Assembly: GCA_013415795.1 (NCBI GenBank)
Contig: JAAEEL010000055.1
Coordinates: forward strand, 1 to 6,888
Direction of reading: 5' to 3'
Length of the DNA stretch: 6,888 bases
Origin: Methanocellales archaeon
GTDB taxonomy: Archaea > Halobacteriota > UBA148
Part shown: positions 1 to 6,594 of the stretch, in pieces
Numbering within the stretch: position 1 is the stretch's first letter
Layout of the letters: each line of letters begins with the position of its first letter
Notes under the pieces: generated by a model
Told to the model about the DNA's origin: nothing
Seen by the model: the letters and a program-made list of their open reading frames with translations, nothing else
Databases searched by the model: none
Translations under genes and position numbers: made by a program

Positions 1-480
1 GTTATGGGGATTGGTGATTCTTTCGGGATCGCTTTTTATAAATCCCAGGAATCAGCAGGATATAGGCATCCCTTAGAGGGGAACGTCTTATTGTCACTAG
101 CCGAAAAAGACCGGAAAAATCTGATCCCGTTAGCTAAAAAGATCGATGCCTGGGGAATTACTATTTACGCGACTGAAGGAACGAGCAAAGTCCTGAATGA
201 CAATAACATTAAGAATACGGTTATTAAGAAACTACATGAGGGTCGGCCCAATATTGCCGACGCTATTGTGAAGAATGAGTTACAATTAATTATCAATACC
301 CCTATTGGAAAAGATAGCAAGTTCGACGATAGTTATATCCGCATGATGGCTATTCAGCGTAAGATCCCTTATGTCACATCGATAGCCGCGGCTGAAGCCA
401 GTATTCAAGGAATTGAAGCCGTAAAGAACGGGATGTATACGCCGAAATCATTGCAGGAATATCATCAAGCACTATTATGA
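1..480 (+). CDS. carB: Carbamoyl-phosphate synthase large subunit, C-terminal fragment (MGS-like allosteric domain)
   Basis: This is the last ~159 residues of the large subunit of carbamoyl-phosphate synthase, which makes carbamoyl phosphate from bicarbonate, ammonia (from glutamine via CarA) and two ATP for pyrimidine and arginine synthesis. The frame is open at the left edge and starts on a codon boundary. The first ATG (base 4) is the internal Met of the family's VMGI motif, not a start. Visible landmarks are VMGIGDSFGIAFYKSQ at the end of the second ATP-grasp half, then the MGS-like domain: ATEGTSKVL, KKLHEGRPNIADAI, LIINTPIGKDSKFDD, IRMMAIQRKIPYVTS and a closing SLQEYH. In characterised enzymes this domain binds allosteric effectors (UMP, IMP, ornithine). 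A PurF-like gene starts 44 bp downstream on the same strand. Four of its five arginines use CGN codons, whereas the sampled archaeal genes to the right lean to AGA/AGG; the sample is small. The lineage looks bacterial, but I infer this from memory of the family. Confidence 0.92.
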   Translation, partial: VMGIGDSFGIAFYKSQESAGYRHPLEGNVLLSLAEKDRKNLIPLAKKIDAWGITIYATEGTSKVLNDNNIKNTVIKKLHEGRPNIADAIVKNELQLIINTPIGKDSKFDDSYIRMMAIQRKIPYVTSIAAAEASIQGIEAVKNGMYTPKSLQEYHQALL

Positions 481-513
481 ATAGTATAAACCTGATCAAC
501 ATAATAATGAAAC

Positions 514-518
514 GGAGA
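514..518 (+). promoter_or_regulatory. Shine-Dalgarno site of the PurF-like gene
   Basis: GGAGA lies six bases before the ATG at 525. This is a well-placed ribosome binding site and supports 525 as a real start, even though the gene behind it is broken. Confidence 0.6.
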
Positions 519-524
519 TAGACC

Positions 525-671
525 ATGAGTGGAGTCTTTGGTGCTGTATCTAAAAAAGATTGTTCGGAAATATTGTTTTATGGGACGGATTATCATTCGC
601 ATCTTGGAACCGAATATGGATTGATGGACGTTCTATGCGAGAATGTCATCAAGGCTAGTAACATCAAATAA
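525..671 (+). pseudogene. PurF-like class II glutamine amidotransferase, N-terminal remnant cut off after ~32 codons
   Basis: The frame reads MSGVFGAVSKKDCSEILF, YGTDYHSHLGTEYG, then loses family likeness and stops at 669-671 (48 codons; the family is normally over 450). The N-terminus matches class II (Ntn) glutamine amidotransferases related to amidophosphoribosyltransferase, the first enzyme of purine synthesis. The residue after Met is Ser, where glutamine-hydrolysing members have the Cys nucleophile (MCGVFG). I recall a bacterial PurF-like subfamily with this SGVFG / FYGTDYHSHLGT pattern and no Cys, so the substitution is probably native to it. Homology ends at about Gly32 (base 620). 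Bases from 633 on are the antisense of the purC 3' end. The gene has a good ribosome site and follows carB by 44 bp, so it looks like an intact gene interrupted by a junction. It may be an assembly artefact and not a decayed gene. Confidence 0.7.
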
Positions 672-1655
672 GTAAAGTTCGGTAAGTTCATTTGCTGCTG
701 CCATGTACACCTCACTTATCTTTTTTTTCAGATGGCGATCTAGTTTTGGTGGCGTTGACTGACATAGACTTTTCCAATCCTTTACTCCTTTGCTACTTGC
801 CTCTTTCTTTGCCTCTACCATATCTTTGTACCAATTTGTTCCTTTGTAGTATTGCCTCGATATCTCTTTACTTACATGTACGCCTTTGTAGGTGAATCTA
901 CATTCGTCTAAAGTTCCAACAACATCTACAACCATCGGCTTTCTATTGGGATCGAACCCAAACTCAACTTTTCCATCCTCATTTTCTAAGCCGGCTTTTG
1001 AAGCTGTTTCTGTTATAAGATCGTCGATATGTACCAGTATGTCTTTTATCTCCCCGATCTCATTATTACTCAGTCCAGCAAGTCCTTGTGCATCTGCCCA
1101 AGTGACGTATCTATCTCTTACCTCCAGTTTTGTGCTTACATCGAAAATTGGATTCTCAAGTCTCTCTCCCGGTCGAGGAAAGTGATTCAGTCCCAGATCT
1201 TCAGGCTTAAGACCTGCTTTCAGCCTATCAAAAACAGATGATCCTTCTGGCAACCCGTTTCTGTATATTATCTCGAGAGGTATCAAGAAATTAGCAAGAT
1301 TTTGTTCGAATATACTATAATCATATTTGAGTTTTCCAGCCACATTGTGAGCTTTTGGAGGAAATACTCTAACTAGGCTTATTTCCATGGTGCTAGTGGG
1401 AGCTTTCAATTCACTCGTCTTAACGAGTTTTCCATCCTGTATCAATCCTCTATAATGTGTCTTTATCCCTTTTTCTTCCAATCTCTCGAAGCAGTACGCA
1501 CCCATCGTACAGAGAACAGATCCTTTATTTTCTATGGGATCGGGCATCTCTCCCCAATCAAAGACAGAATATCTATCTGAAAAATGAAATCTTCCTATGC
1601 CCATCTCGCCCTTTGTGGGTTTTCTTAGAACTTCTAGGTCTTTTACGCTGCCCAT
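633..1655 (-). CDS. purC: Phosphoribosylaminoimidazole-succinocarboxamide synthase (SAICAR synthetase), archaeal-type
   Basis: PurC condenses CAIR with aspartate using ATP to give SAICAR in de novo purine synthesis, as a cytosolic enzyme. The 340-residue protein shows the family landmarks in order: an N-terminal GSVKDLEVL and GRFHFSDRYSVFDWGEMPD (residues 2-39, nucleotide-binding region), PLEIIYRNGLPEGSS (126-140, SAICAR synthetase signature 1), STKLEVRDRYVTWADA (174-189), DGKVEFGFDPNRKPMVVDVV (227-246, signature 2 equivalent) and SKEISRQYYKGTNWY (262-276). It is longer than the ~237-residue E. coli enzyme and has the DRYSVFDWGEMPD version typical of archaeal and related forms. The ATG at 1655 is preceded by AGAGGA about 8 bases upstream, inside the 3' end of purE, and only 3 bp separate it from the purE stop, so the two are co-transcribed. 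The stop (TAG, 633-635) lies within ~15 bp of the point where PurF-like homology ends. No T-rich archaeal terminator follows the stop. Confidence 0.93.
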   Translation of the reverse strand: MGSVKDLEVLRKPTKGEMGIGRFHFSDRYSVFDWGEMPDPIENKGSVLCTMGAYCFERLEEKGIKTHYRGLIQDGKLVKTSELKAPTSTMEISLVRVFPPKAHNVAGKLKYDYSIFEQNLANFLIPLEIIYRNGLPEGSSVFDRLKAGLKPEDLGLNHFPRPGERLENPIFDVSTKLEVRDRYVTWADAQGLAGLSNNEIGEIKDILVHIDDLITETASKAGLENEDGKVEFGFDPNRKPMVVDVVGTLDECRFTYKGVHVSKEISRQYYKGTNWYKDMVEAKKEASSKGVKDWKSLCQSTPPKLDRHLKKKISEVYMAAANELTELYLFDVTSLDDILA

Positions 1656-1658
1656 CTG

Positions 1659-2150
1659 TTATCCTCTATTTAACTCTTCTTTGATGGCTTCGTCTGCAGC
1701 GTCGATCTCTTTTCTCTTTTTCAGTTGATAATCTCGTATCTTCTCTGTTAAGCTTTTATTCCCTATTGAAAGTACTTTTGCAGCCGATATCGCTGCTCCT
1801 TCTGGCTCTATGGTAACCAGCGAACCTACGCCGCTTGGTACTCTTAGAGAAGAATAGATATCTGCTCCACCAAATTTTTCAGAGTATGGAGGGCATGCTA
1901 TGACTGGTTTGGTTGTATTTGCATCAACGAGACCACTCAGTGCATTAGACCTTCCAGCAACAGTGATATAAACACATCTTTCTAGCTTATCGTACTCCTT
2001 CAATATGCCTAAGACTTTTATTGGGGTTTTATGGGCAGAGGCCACCCTGAAATCATAATCCACTCCAAGATGATCTAGTGTTCTTCCGATTGAGCTAGAG
2101 ATGTCTCGATCTTTCTTCGAACCCATTAAAATGATGACCTTATCGCTCAT
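1659..2150 (-). CDS. purE: AIR carboxylase, class II PurE
   Basis: This 163-residue protein converts aminoimidazole ribonucleotide (AIR) to CAIR, the substrate of the PurC encoded 3 bp downstream. The phosphate-binding loop MGSKKDRD (9-16), SAHKTP (38-43), AGRSNALSG (65-73) and CPPYSEKFGGADIYSSLRVP (86-105) are visible. These match class II PurE (animal PAICS carboxylase domain, Treponema PurE), which uses CO2 directly. Class I enzymes, which rearrange N5-CAIR made by PurK, instead have SAHRTP and a GAGGAAHLPG loop. The class assignment is from remembered motifs and is fairly secure. I chose the ATG at 2150 because GGGGAG sits five bases before it. An in-frame GTG two codons earlier lies inside that ribosome site and is less likely. 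The C-terminus is charged and helical, as in related proteins. PurE subunits assemble into octamers in known structures. Confidence 0.92.
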   Translation of the reverse strand: MSDKVIILMGSKKDRDISSSIGRTLDHLGVDYDFRVASAHKTPIKVLGILKEYDKLERCVYITVAGRSNALSGLVDANTTKPVIACPPYSEKFGGADIYSSLRVPSGVGSLVTIEPEGAAISAAKVLSIGNKSLTEKIRDYQLKKRKEIDAADEAIKEELNRG

Positions 2151-2155
2151 TGTCA

Positions 2156-2161
2156 CTCCCC
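2156..2161 (-). promoter_or_regulatory. Shine-Dalgarno site deciding the purE start
   Basis: On the minus strand GGGGAG is followed by TGACA and ATG, a spacer of five bases. The alternative GTG start (2154-2156) overlaps this motif, which favours the downstream ATG at 2148-2150. Confidence 0.55.
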
Positions 2162-2190
2162 TACAAAATTATACCAATTCCTATTAAAAG

Positions 2191-2212
2191 TTTACAGTAG
2201 AACAATTGTAAA
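2191..2212. promoter_or_regulatory. Inverted repeat TTTACA-N10-TGTAAA upstream of purE (possible operator)
   Basis: Two perfect 6-base arms, TTTACA (2191-2196) and TGTAAA (2207-2212), sit symmetrically about one helical turn and a half apart, centred about 51 bp before the purE ATG. The arms extend to 8 of 9 matches with AAG/TTT flanks. A TATA-like TTTTAATA (minus strand, 2189-2182) lies just on the purE side, placed for a start of transcription near 2159. The geometry suits a dimeric repressor or activator of purEC, but AT-rich DNA yields such dyads by chance and no regulator is known from this window. Confidence 0.3.
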
Positions 2213-2220
2213 ATTTCAGA

Positions 2221-2236
2221 AATATCTTAAGATATT
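2221..2236. repeat. Perfect 16-bp palindrome AATATCTTAAGATATT between acs and purE
   Basis: The palindrome has no unpaired centre, starts 11 bp after the acs stop and lies 71 bp before the purE ATG. With no loop it is a poor RNA hairpin, so a DNA-protein site is more plausible than an intrinsic terminator. No long T-run follows on the minus strand. Confidence 0.4.
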
Positions 2237-2246
2237 ATAACATATT

Positions 2247-3977
2247 TCATAATCCGTTCTCTTCCAATGTAGATGTATCTCCTATTGGAAGTCCTAGCTC
2301 TTGTGCTTTGAGAAGACGACGCATGATCTTGCCGCTCCGCGTTTTTGGTAAGCTATCTCTGAATTCCATCTCTCGTGGATATGCATGCCCTGCAAGTCGT
2401 TTCTTGATAAATTGTTTGATATCGTCCTCAAGTTCTGCAGAGGGTTTGTATTCTTTTTTTAAGGAAACGAAGGCTTTTATGATCTCCCCTCTTATGGGAT
2501 CTGGTTTGCCTATCACTCCTGCTTCGACAATTGCAGGATGCTCGACTAATGCGCTTTCTACCTCGAATGGTCCTACTCTCTCACCAGCAGTTTTTATAAT
2601 GTCGTCTGACCTGCCTATAAACCAAAAGTAACCATCTTCATCTATGAGTGCTACATCCCCAGAAATATACCACCCTTTTTTGAAGTAGCTCTTGTACTTC
2701 TTTGAATCTCTCCAGACAGCTTTCATCATGGAGGGCCAAGGAGGTCTTATAGCTAGGTTACCTTTCTTTCCTCTTGGTAGTTCTTTACCATTATCATCTA
2801 AGATGCTGACTTTTATACCTGGAAATGGCTTTCCCATCGATCCTGGTTTTATGGGCATACTTGGATAGTTTGCTATGAGTATGCTACCGGTTTCGGTCTG
2901 CCACCAGTTATCATGCAGCGGCAATCCAAATACATTAAGGGCCCAATGTATTGCCTCCGGATTCAAAGGCTCTCCTACTGAGCACAAGTATCTAAGACTT
3001 TCTAGATCGTAATTCTTTGGGCTGCCTTCTCCAGAACGCATTAGCATCCTTATTGCTGTGGGGGCGGTATACCATACTGTAACCTGGCGTCTCTCTATTA
3101 CAGAATACCATTTCTCTGGAGAGAATCTGCCCCCATAAACGACAGAAGAAGTTCCATTGGACCATGAGCCAAGAATTCCGTATGCTATACCCGTTACCCA
3201 TCCAGGGTCGGCAGTGCACCAGTATATGTCATCCTCATGTATGTCTAAAACCCATTTCATGCTAAGATGCTCTTGGAGTATTGCATAATGTGTATGAACT
3301 ATACCCTTTGGTTTTCCAGTAGTGCCAGATGTATAGAGCATGAACAAAGGATCTTCTGGATCCATTTGCTCTATTTCAAAATCTCTGGAAGCTTTTTTCA
3401 TCTCGACCTTATAGTCTATATCTTCGTCAGTGCCTTCACCATCTACGATAATCATGTGCTTCAGCTCTGGAAGCTTGTCTTTAATTTCGTCCACCCTTTT
3501 TTTAAGTTCAGAATTTGTGACAATTATCTTTGCACCACTGTCCCTCAATCTATCCTCCAAAGCATTTGTACCAAAAGCTGCGAATAGATTGCTGGCAATT
3601 GCTCCTGTTTTTATTATTCCAAGAAAACTTACATAAAGTTCTAGAATCCTTGGTAGGAATACGAATATCCTGTCTCCCTTACTAACATCATATTCCTTCA
3701 GAATATTGGCAAACTTATTTGAGAGATTTTTTAAGTCTAAGAAGCTATATTCCTGATGTTCTCCGTCGTCTCCATCACAATACAATGCAACTTTGTTTTT
3801 CCTCCATGTCTTAGTTTGCCGGTCTATCGCATTGTAGGCGGCGTTAAGTTTTTTTCCCTCGAACCATTCTATTTCCCCATAGAAATCATCCCAATCGAAC
3901 CTTTTGTACATCTCCTCATAGTTTTTCAGGTTGGGTTCTATCTTAAATTTCTTTGGCTTTTTTATAATTTCACCCAT
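2247..3977 (-). CDS. acsA: Acetyl-CoA synthetase, AMP-forming (acetate-CoA ligase), short AcsA type
   Basis: This enzyme activates acetate with ATP to acetyl-AMP and then forms acetyl-CoA, releasing AMP and pyrophosphate. The 576-residue protein has an ACAS_N-like start (LKNYEEMYKRFDW, 17-29), the P-loop YTSGTTGKPKG (215-225), TADPGWVTG (255-263), WWQTETG (358-364, whose Trp closes the small acyl pocket and favours acetate or propionate), SGD (439-441), the hinge and C-terminal domain motif GRSDDIIKTAGERVGPFEVE (455-474) and PKTRSGK (544-550). Lys550 is the catalytic lysine, the residue acetylated in regulated homologues. It is about 70 residues shorter than E. coli Acs, and length and motifs follow Bacillus AcsA along its whole length. 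The ATG overlaps the end of the DUF1922 gene by 8 bp, so translational coupling is likely, with a weak AGGA about 12 bases upstream. Acyl specificity is inferred. Confidence 0.92.
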   Translation of the reverse strand: MGEIIKKPKKFKIEPNLKNYEEMYKRFDWDDFYGEIEWFEGKKLNAAYNAIDRQTKTWRKNKVALYCDGDDGEHQEYSFLDLKNLSNKFANILKEYDVSKGDRIFVFLPRILELYVSFLGIIKTGAIASNLFAAFGTNALEDRLRDSGAKIIVTNSELKKRVDEIKDKLPELKHMIIVDGEGTDEDIDYKVEMKKASRDFEIEQMDPEDPLFMLYTSGTTGKPKGIVHTHYAILQEHLSMKWVLDIHEDDIYWCTADPGWVTGIAYGILGSWSNGTSSVVYGGRFSPEKWYSVIERRQVTVWYTAPTAIRMLMRSGEGSPKNYDLESLRYLCSVGEPLNPEAIHWALNVFGLPLHDNWWQTETGSILIANYPSMPIKPGSMGKPFPGIKVSILDDNGKELPRGKKGNLAIRPPWPSMMKAVWRDSKKYKSYFKKGWYISGDVALIDEDGYFWFIGRSDDIIKTAGERVGPFEVESALVEHPAIVEAGVIGKPDPIRGEIIKAFVSLKKEYKPSAELEDDIKQFIKKRLAGHAYPREMEFRDSLPKTRSGKIMRRLLKAQELGLPIGDTSTLEENGL

Positions 3978-4185
3978 TTATATCATATTTCCTAAATCCG
4001 GGCTTGCCCCACTCTTTTTCTTGTAAAATTCGCACTGCTTCGCCGGCCTCTTGCTCAGTGGTAACACGTGCATATATCTGCATTTTATTTACATTTACTT
4101 TTTTTCCACAAGGACAAGAACGAGTCTTTTGGTTTTTTTTGGCATAGAGAAACCTTCCACACTTACAGCGAATTAACAGGTACAT
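3970..4185 (-). CDS. Small zinc-ribbon protein, DUF1922 (MTH1184-like)
   Basis: A 71-residue protein with a four-cysteine zinc ribbon: CxC at residues 7-9 (RCKCGRFLYAKK) and CxC at 24-26 (SCPCGKKVNV), followed by a basic strand and a helical tail (TEQEAGEAVRILQEKEWG, 43-60). The pattern matches the DUF1922 family, whose structural representative is Methanothermobacter MTH1184. The family is mainly archaeal and its function is unknown to me; a structural or nucleic-acid-binding role is only a guess from the fold. GGGGTG lies 11 bases before the ATG, in the 17-bp gap after the polB stop. The gene's end overlaps the acs start by 8 bp (ATGGGTGA). It is therefore the middle gene of a likely polB - DUF1922 - acs unit. 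Confidence 0.85.
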   Translation of the reverse strand: MYLLIRCKCGRFLYAKKNQKTRSCPCGKKVNVNKMQIYARVTTEQEAGEAVRILQEKEWGKPGFRKYDING

Positions 4186-4202
4186 CTAATTCATTACACC
4201 CC

Positions 4203-6569
4203 TTAAAAATCATCATCGAAAGTTGCCTGTTTTGGCTGACCTTTCAGTTCAGCATTAGAATATCCAAAATATGAGAGTATCCTAGATGTTGACGGGATGA
4301 TCTGGTTATCGATGTAGTAGTCTGAGTCGATTTCATAACCTCTTTCATCTCCAATCAGATGTCCATTTTCATGACCACTAAACATATCGACTGGATATGC
4401 TCGATCTCCAATACTTCCTGATCCGCGAATGATCACGTACCCTATCTTGCTTCCCACTTCTACTAGCTTTTTGGCCCTCTTTGCTGCTCTTACATGTGCT
4501 TGTTGGGACTCATAGGAGTCTATTTTTTTTGTTAGTGTTTTGTAGATTACGAGTTTCTCCAGGGGTATCTGCCCTTCTTTTAGCAACTGAACTGTATCCT
4601 GGACCAATCTTACTGCTTTTTCAGGATCCCTTTCTTGGAGAACTACCTGGACCACTTCTGCTTGTATCTCTTTTGCTAAGGCACACCAATCCCCCCTCCT
4701 AATTTCAAGGCCTTTGACTATGATATCTCCCTCAGAAGTTAGCCCAGCATAACGCTTCTTCTTTTCAGTAAAGAATATGACTTCATAGTGGTTTTGGATA
4801 TCAAGCTCCAACGGCAAGTCCTCTGATATGGTCTGAGCAAATTCCTTTGCAACGTCTAGGATGTTCTCTCCCCTTCCTTTGACAAAAAGGCTATCGGTAT
4901 CCCCATATATAACTTCTAAGCCAATCTCTTCTGCTTTTTTAACCGACTCCTTTATGAAATATCGTCCCCAAGCAGTTGTGGCTTCTGCACACTCCTTTCG
5001 ATACCATCGAGCAGCAGACCAACCAGTATAACCATAAAAGGCATTCGTTAGGATCTTGATCGCTTGCTGTCGAATGTCTATAAGCCTATATTCAGATGAA
5101 CTCCTCTCAAGCCCCTCTAGCGCACTTTTAAGCCCATTTCTTCTTGCAACAAGTTCCTTCAGAATTTTCTTGAAAAAGCCTTCTGGCTCTTTCCGAAACC
5201 TGTGCCCAACTTCTGGGGCCTCATAATAATCTCCACCTTTCACAACAGTATCAGGAGAGATATTGAAGGATATCATTATTGACGGATACATGGCAGAAAA
5301 ATCCAAACATACAACATTTTCGTGTAGACCTTTCTTCGGCTCCAGCACAAATCCGCCCACATAGGTCTCACCAACTCCACCTTTGGATGGAACCAACTCT
5401 CCGGTTTTGAAAGCCTCAGCGCTCAAAAAAGACTCAACTTGGCGCCCGCGACCCATTTTTGATACTTCATCTAAGGGTTGTCTGATCATCCGTGCGAACA
5501 CATATTGCAATGGCAACATTTTCTCTGCTATGCCAAGTGTGCTTATAACATCCGCCTTTGCATACTCGTAAAGCTTAGCACGTTTCGTCGTATTTTGCCA
5601 GTATTGGTAAATCTCAGAAGGAGACAAATCTACTCTTTCGGATTTATTCATAACACCTAGGTATTCGGCTACGTTCTCTAGTGTTTTAACCTTGACACCA
5701 TCTATATCTCGCCTAACAACTTGGTATAGATCGATGTTCAGACGACCGGTGATTGTGACCCTTTTTATTACACCGCCTTGAACCTGTAGGTGGCTATGGT
5801 CTTTTCCTAGTTTAAGCGAGATATCATGAATTTTTGCTCTTTGATACATATATGGCCAATCAAAATTATCTGAATTATAACCACAGATGATATCCGGATT
5901 GAATGCATATGTGAAATCGATAAATTCTTTAAGAATAGATGATTCATCCTCGGAACTCAGTATTTTAAACTCGCCCCTATTTGTAGCCACGCTTATTATG
6001 ATTATGGGATCCTTCTCAGCATTTGGCATGCCACTTGGATTAGTCATCTCACAGTCAAATGCCATTATCTTAAGATCTGGGTTTCTCTCAATCTTTTGTG
6101 GTCTAACTTCGCTTGCTTCAATTGCTAAATCAGCGTATTCAATAAAAATAGGCTCTCCTTTTACAATGACTCCATCCAATGGATATAAATCGTTATCGAT
6201 GATGTATCGCACTGCAAATAACACATCTGCCTCTCGAACATCGAGATTAAGATCAATAAACTGATCGCGCAGAGTTGGCACGTGTTGTGGATGACATACT
6301 ATTATTTTGAAGGCTCGTATATTCTTCCCGAAGTCCCTTCTTTCTACAACTTCGATTCTCTTTGGCCGAATGGTTTCATCGTATCTTTCTGCTGTGACCC
6401 TCATCATTTCATCTATGCTGGCATTACCTATCGCATAGAAATATGGCTCAAATCTATGGTCAAAGACGATCACCTGTCGCCCTTCATCATCCTTGCACCA
6501 AAGCCTTATTATCGCCTTGCCTTCTTTGGTTATGTAATCTACATCGACCAGCCAAGCATTAATTTCCAT
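4203..6569 (-). CDS. polB: Family B DNA-directed DNA polymerase with 3'-5' proofreading exonuclease
   Basis: This is a replicative or repair archaeal polymerase of 788 residues from the ATG at 6569; an adjacent GTG at 6570-6572 would add one residue. The N-terminal domain keeps the uracil-sensing pocket of Pyrococcus PolB: Tyr12, Pro42, Pro94, Val97 and Phe118. Exonuclease motifs are intact: FDCE (Asp172, Glu174), GYNSDNFDWP (Tyr231, Asp237) and YAKAD (Tyr336, Asp340). Polymerase motifs are YVGGF (403-407), A = DFSAMYPSI (Asp423, steric-gate Tyr428), B = KILTNAFYG (505-513), C = YGDTDS (Asp557, Asp559), and EKKKRY (602-607). All catalytic carboxylates are present, so both activities should work. 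The protein has normal family length and no intein. It ends in QATFDDDF, a probable PCNA-interacting peptide with Asp replacing the first aromatic. The gene leads the polB - DUF1922 - acs unit and has a TATA box placed for leaderless transcription. Confidence 0.95.
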   Translation of the reverse strand: MEINAWLVDVDYITKEGKAIIRLWCKDDEGRQVIVFDHRFEPYFYAIGNASIDEMMRVTAERYDETIRPKRIEVVERRDFGKNIRAFKIIVCHPQHVPTLRDQFIDLNLDVREADVLFAVRYIIDNDLYPLDGVIVKGEPIFIEYADLAIEASEVRPQKIERNPDLKIMAFDCEMTNPSGMPNAEKDPIIIISVATNRGEFKILSSEDESSILKEFIDFTYAFNPDIICGYNSDNFDWPYMYQRAKIHDISLKLGKDHSHLQVQGGVIKRVTITGRLNIDLYQVVRRDIDGVKVKTLENVAEYLGVMNKSERVDLSPSEIYQYWQNTTKRAKLYEYAKADVISTLGIAEKMLPLQYVFARMIRQPLDEVSKMGRGRQVESFLSAEAFKTGELVPSKGGVGETYVGGFVLEPKKGLHENVVCLDFSAMYPSIMISFNISPDTVVKGGDYYEAPEVGHRFRKEPEGFFKKILKELVARRNGLKSALEGLERSSSEYRLIDIRQQAIKILTNAFYGYTGWSAARWYRKECAEATTAWGRYFIKESVKKAEEIGLEVIYGDTDSLFVKGRGENILDVAKEFAQTISEDLPLELDIQNHYEVIFFTEKKKRYAGLTSEGDIIVKGLEIRRGDWCALAKEIQAEVVQVVLQERDPEKAVRLVQDTVQLLKEGQIPLEKLVIYKTLTKKIDSYESQQAHVRAAKRAKKLVEVGSKIGYVIIRGSGSIGDRAYPVDMFSGHENGHLIGDERGYEIDSDYYIDNQIIPSTSRILSYFGYSNAELKGQPKQATFDDDF

Positions 6570-6594
6570 CACACAAAAGATGATGGAGGGGGTG

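Noticed and set aside
621..671. Continuation of PurF-like homology through GLMDVLCENVIKAS
   Set aside because: It vaguely resembles the family's GGMAVLG stretch, but the same bases encode the purC C-terminus on the other strand (FDVTSLDDILA) and the frame stops at once, so I treat the likeness as chance.
2992..3219. Minus-strand 75-codon frame inside acs
   Set aside because: It is an alternative-frame shadow over the strongly conserved core of acetyl-CoA synthetase, with no start signal or motif.
5887..6264. Plus-strand 125-codon frame opposite polB
   Set aside because: Antisense to the exonuclease domain, which is fully conserved on the other strand; no ribosome site or family likeness.
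4203..6569. Intein in polB
   Set aside because: Motifs A, B and C are uninterrupted and the total length (788) is normal for an intein-free enzyme.
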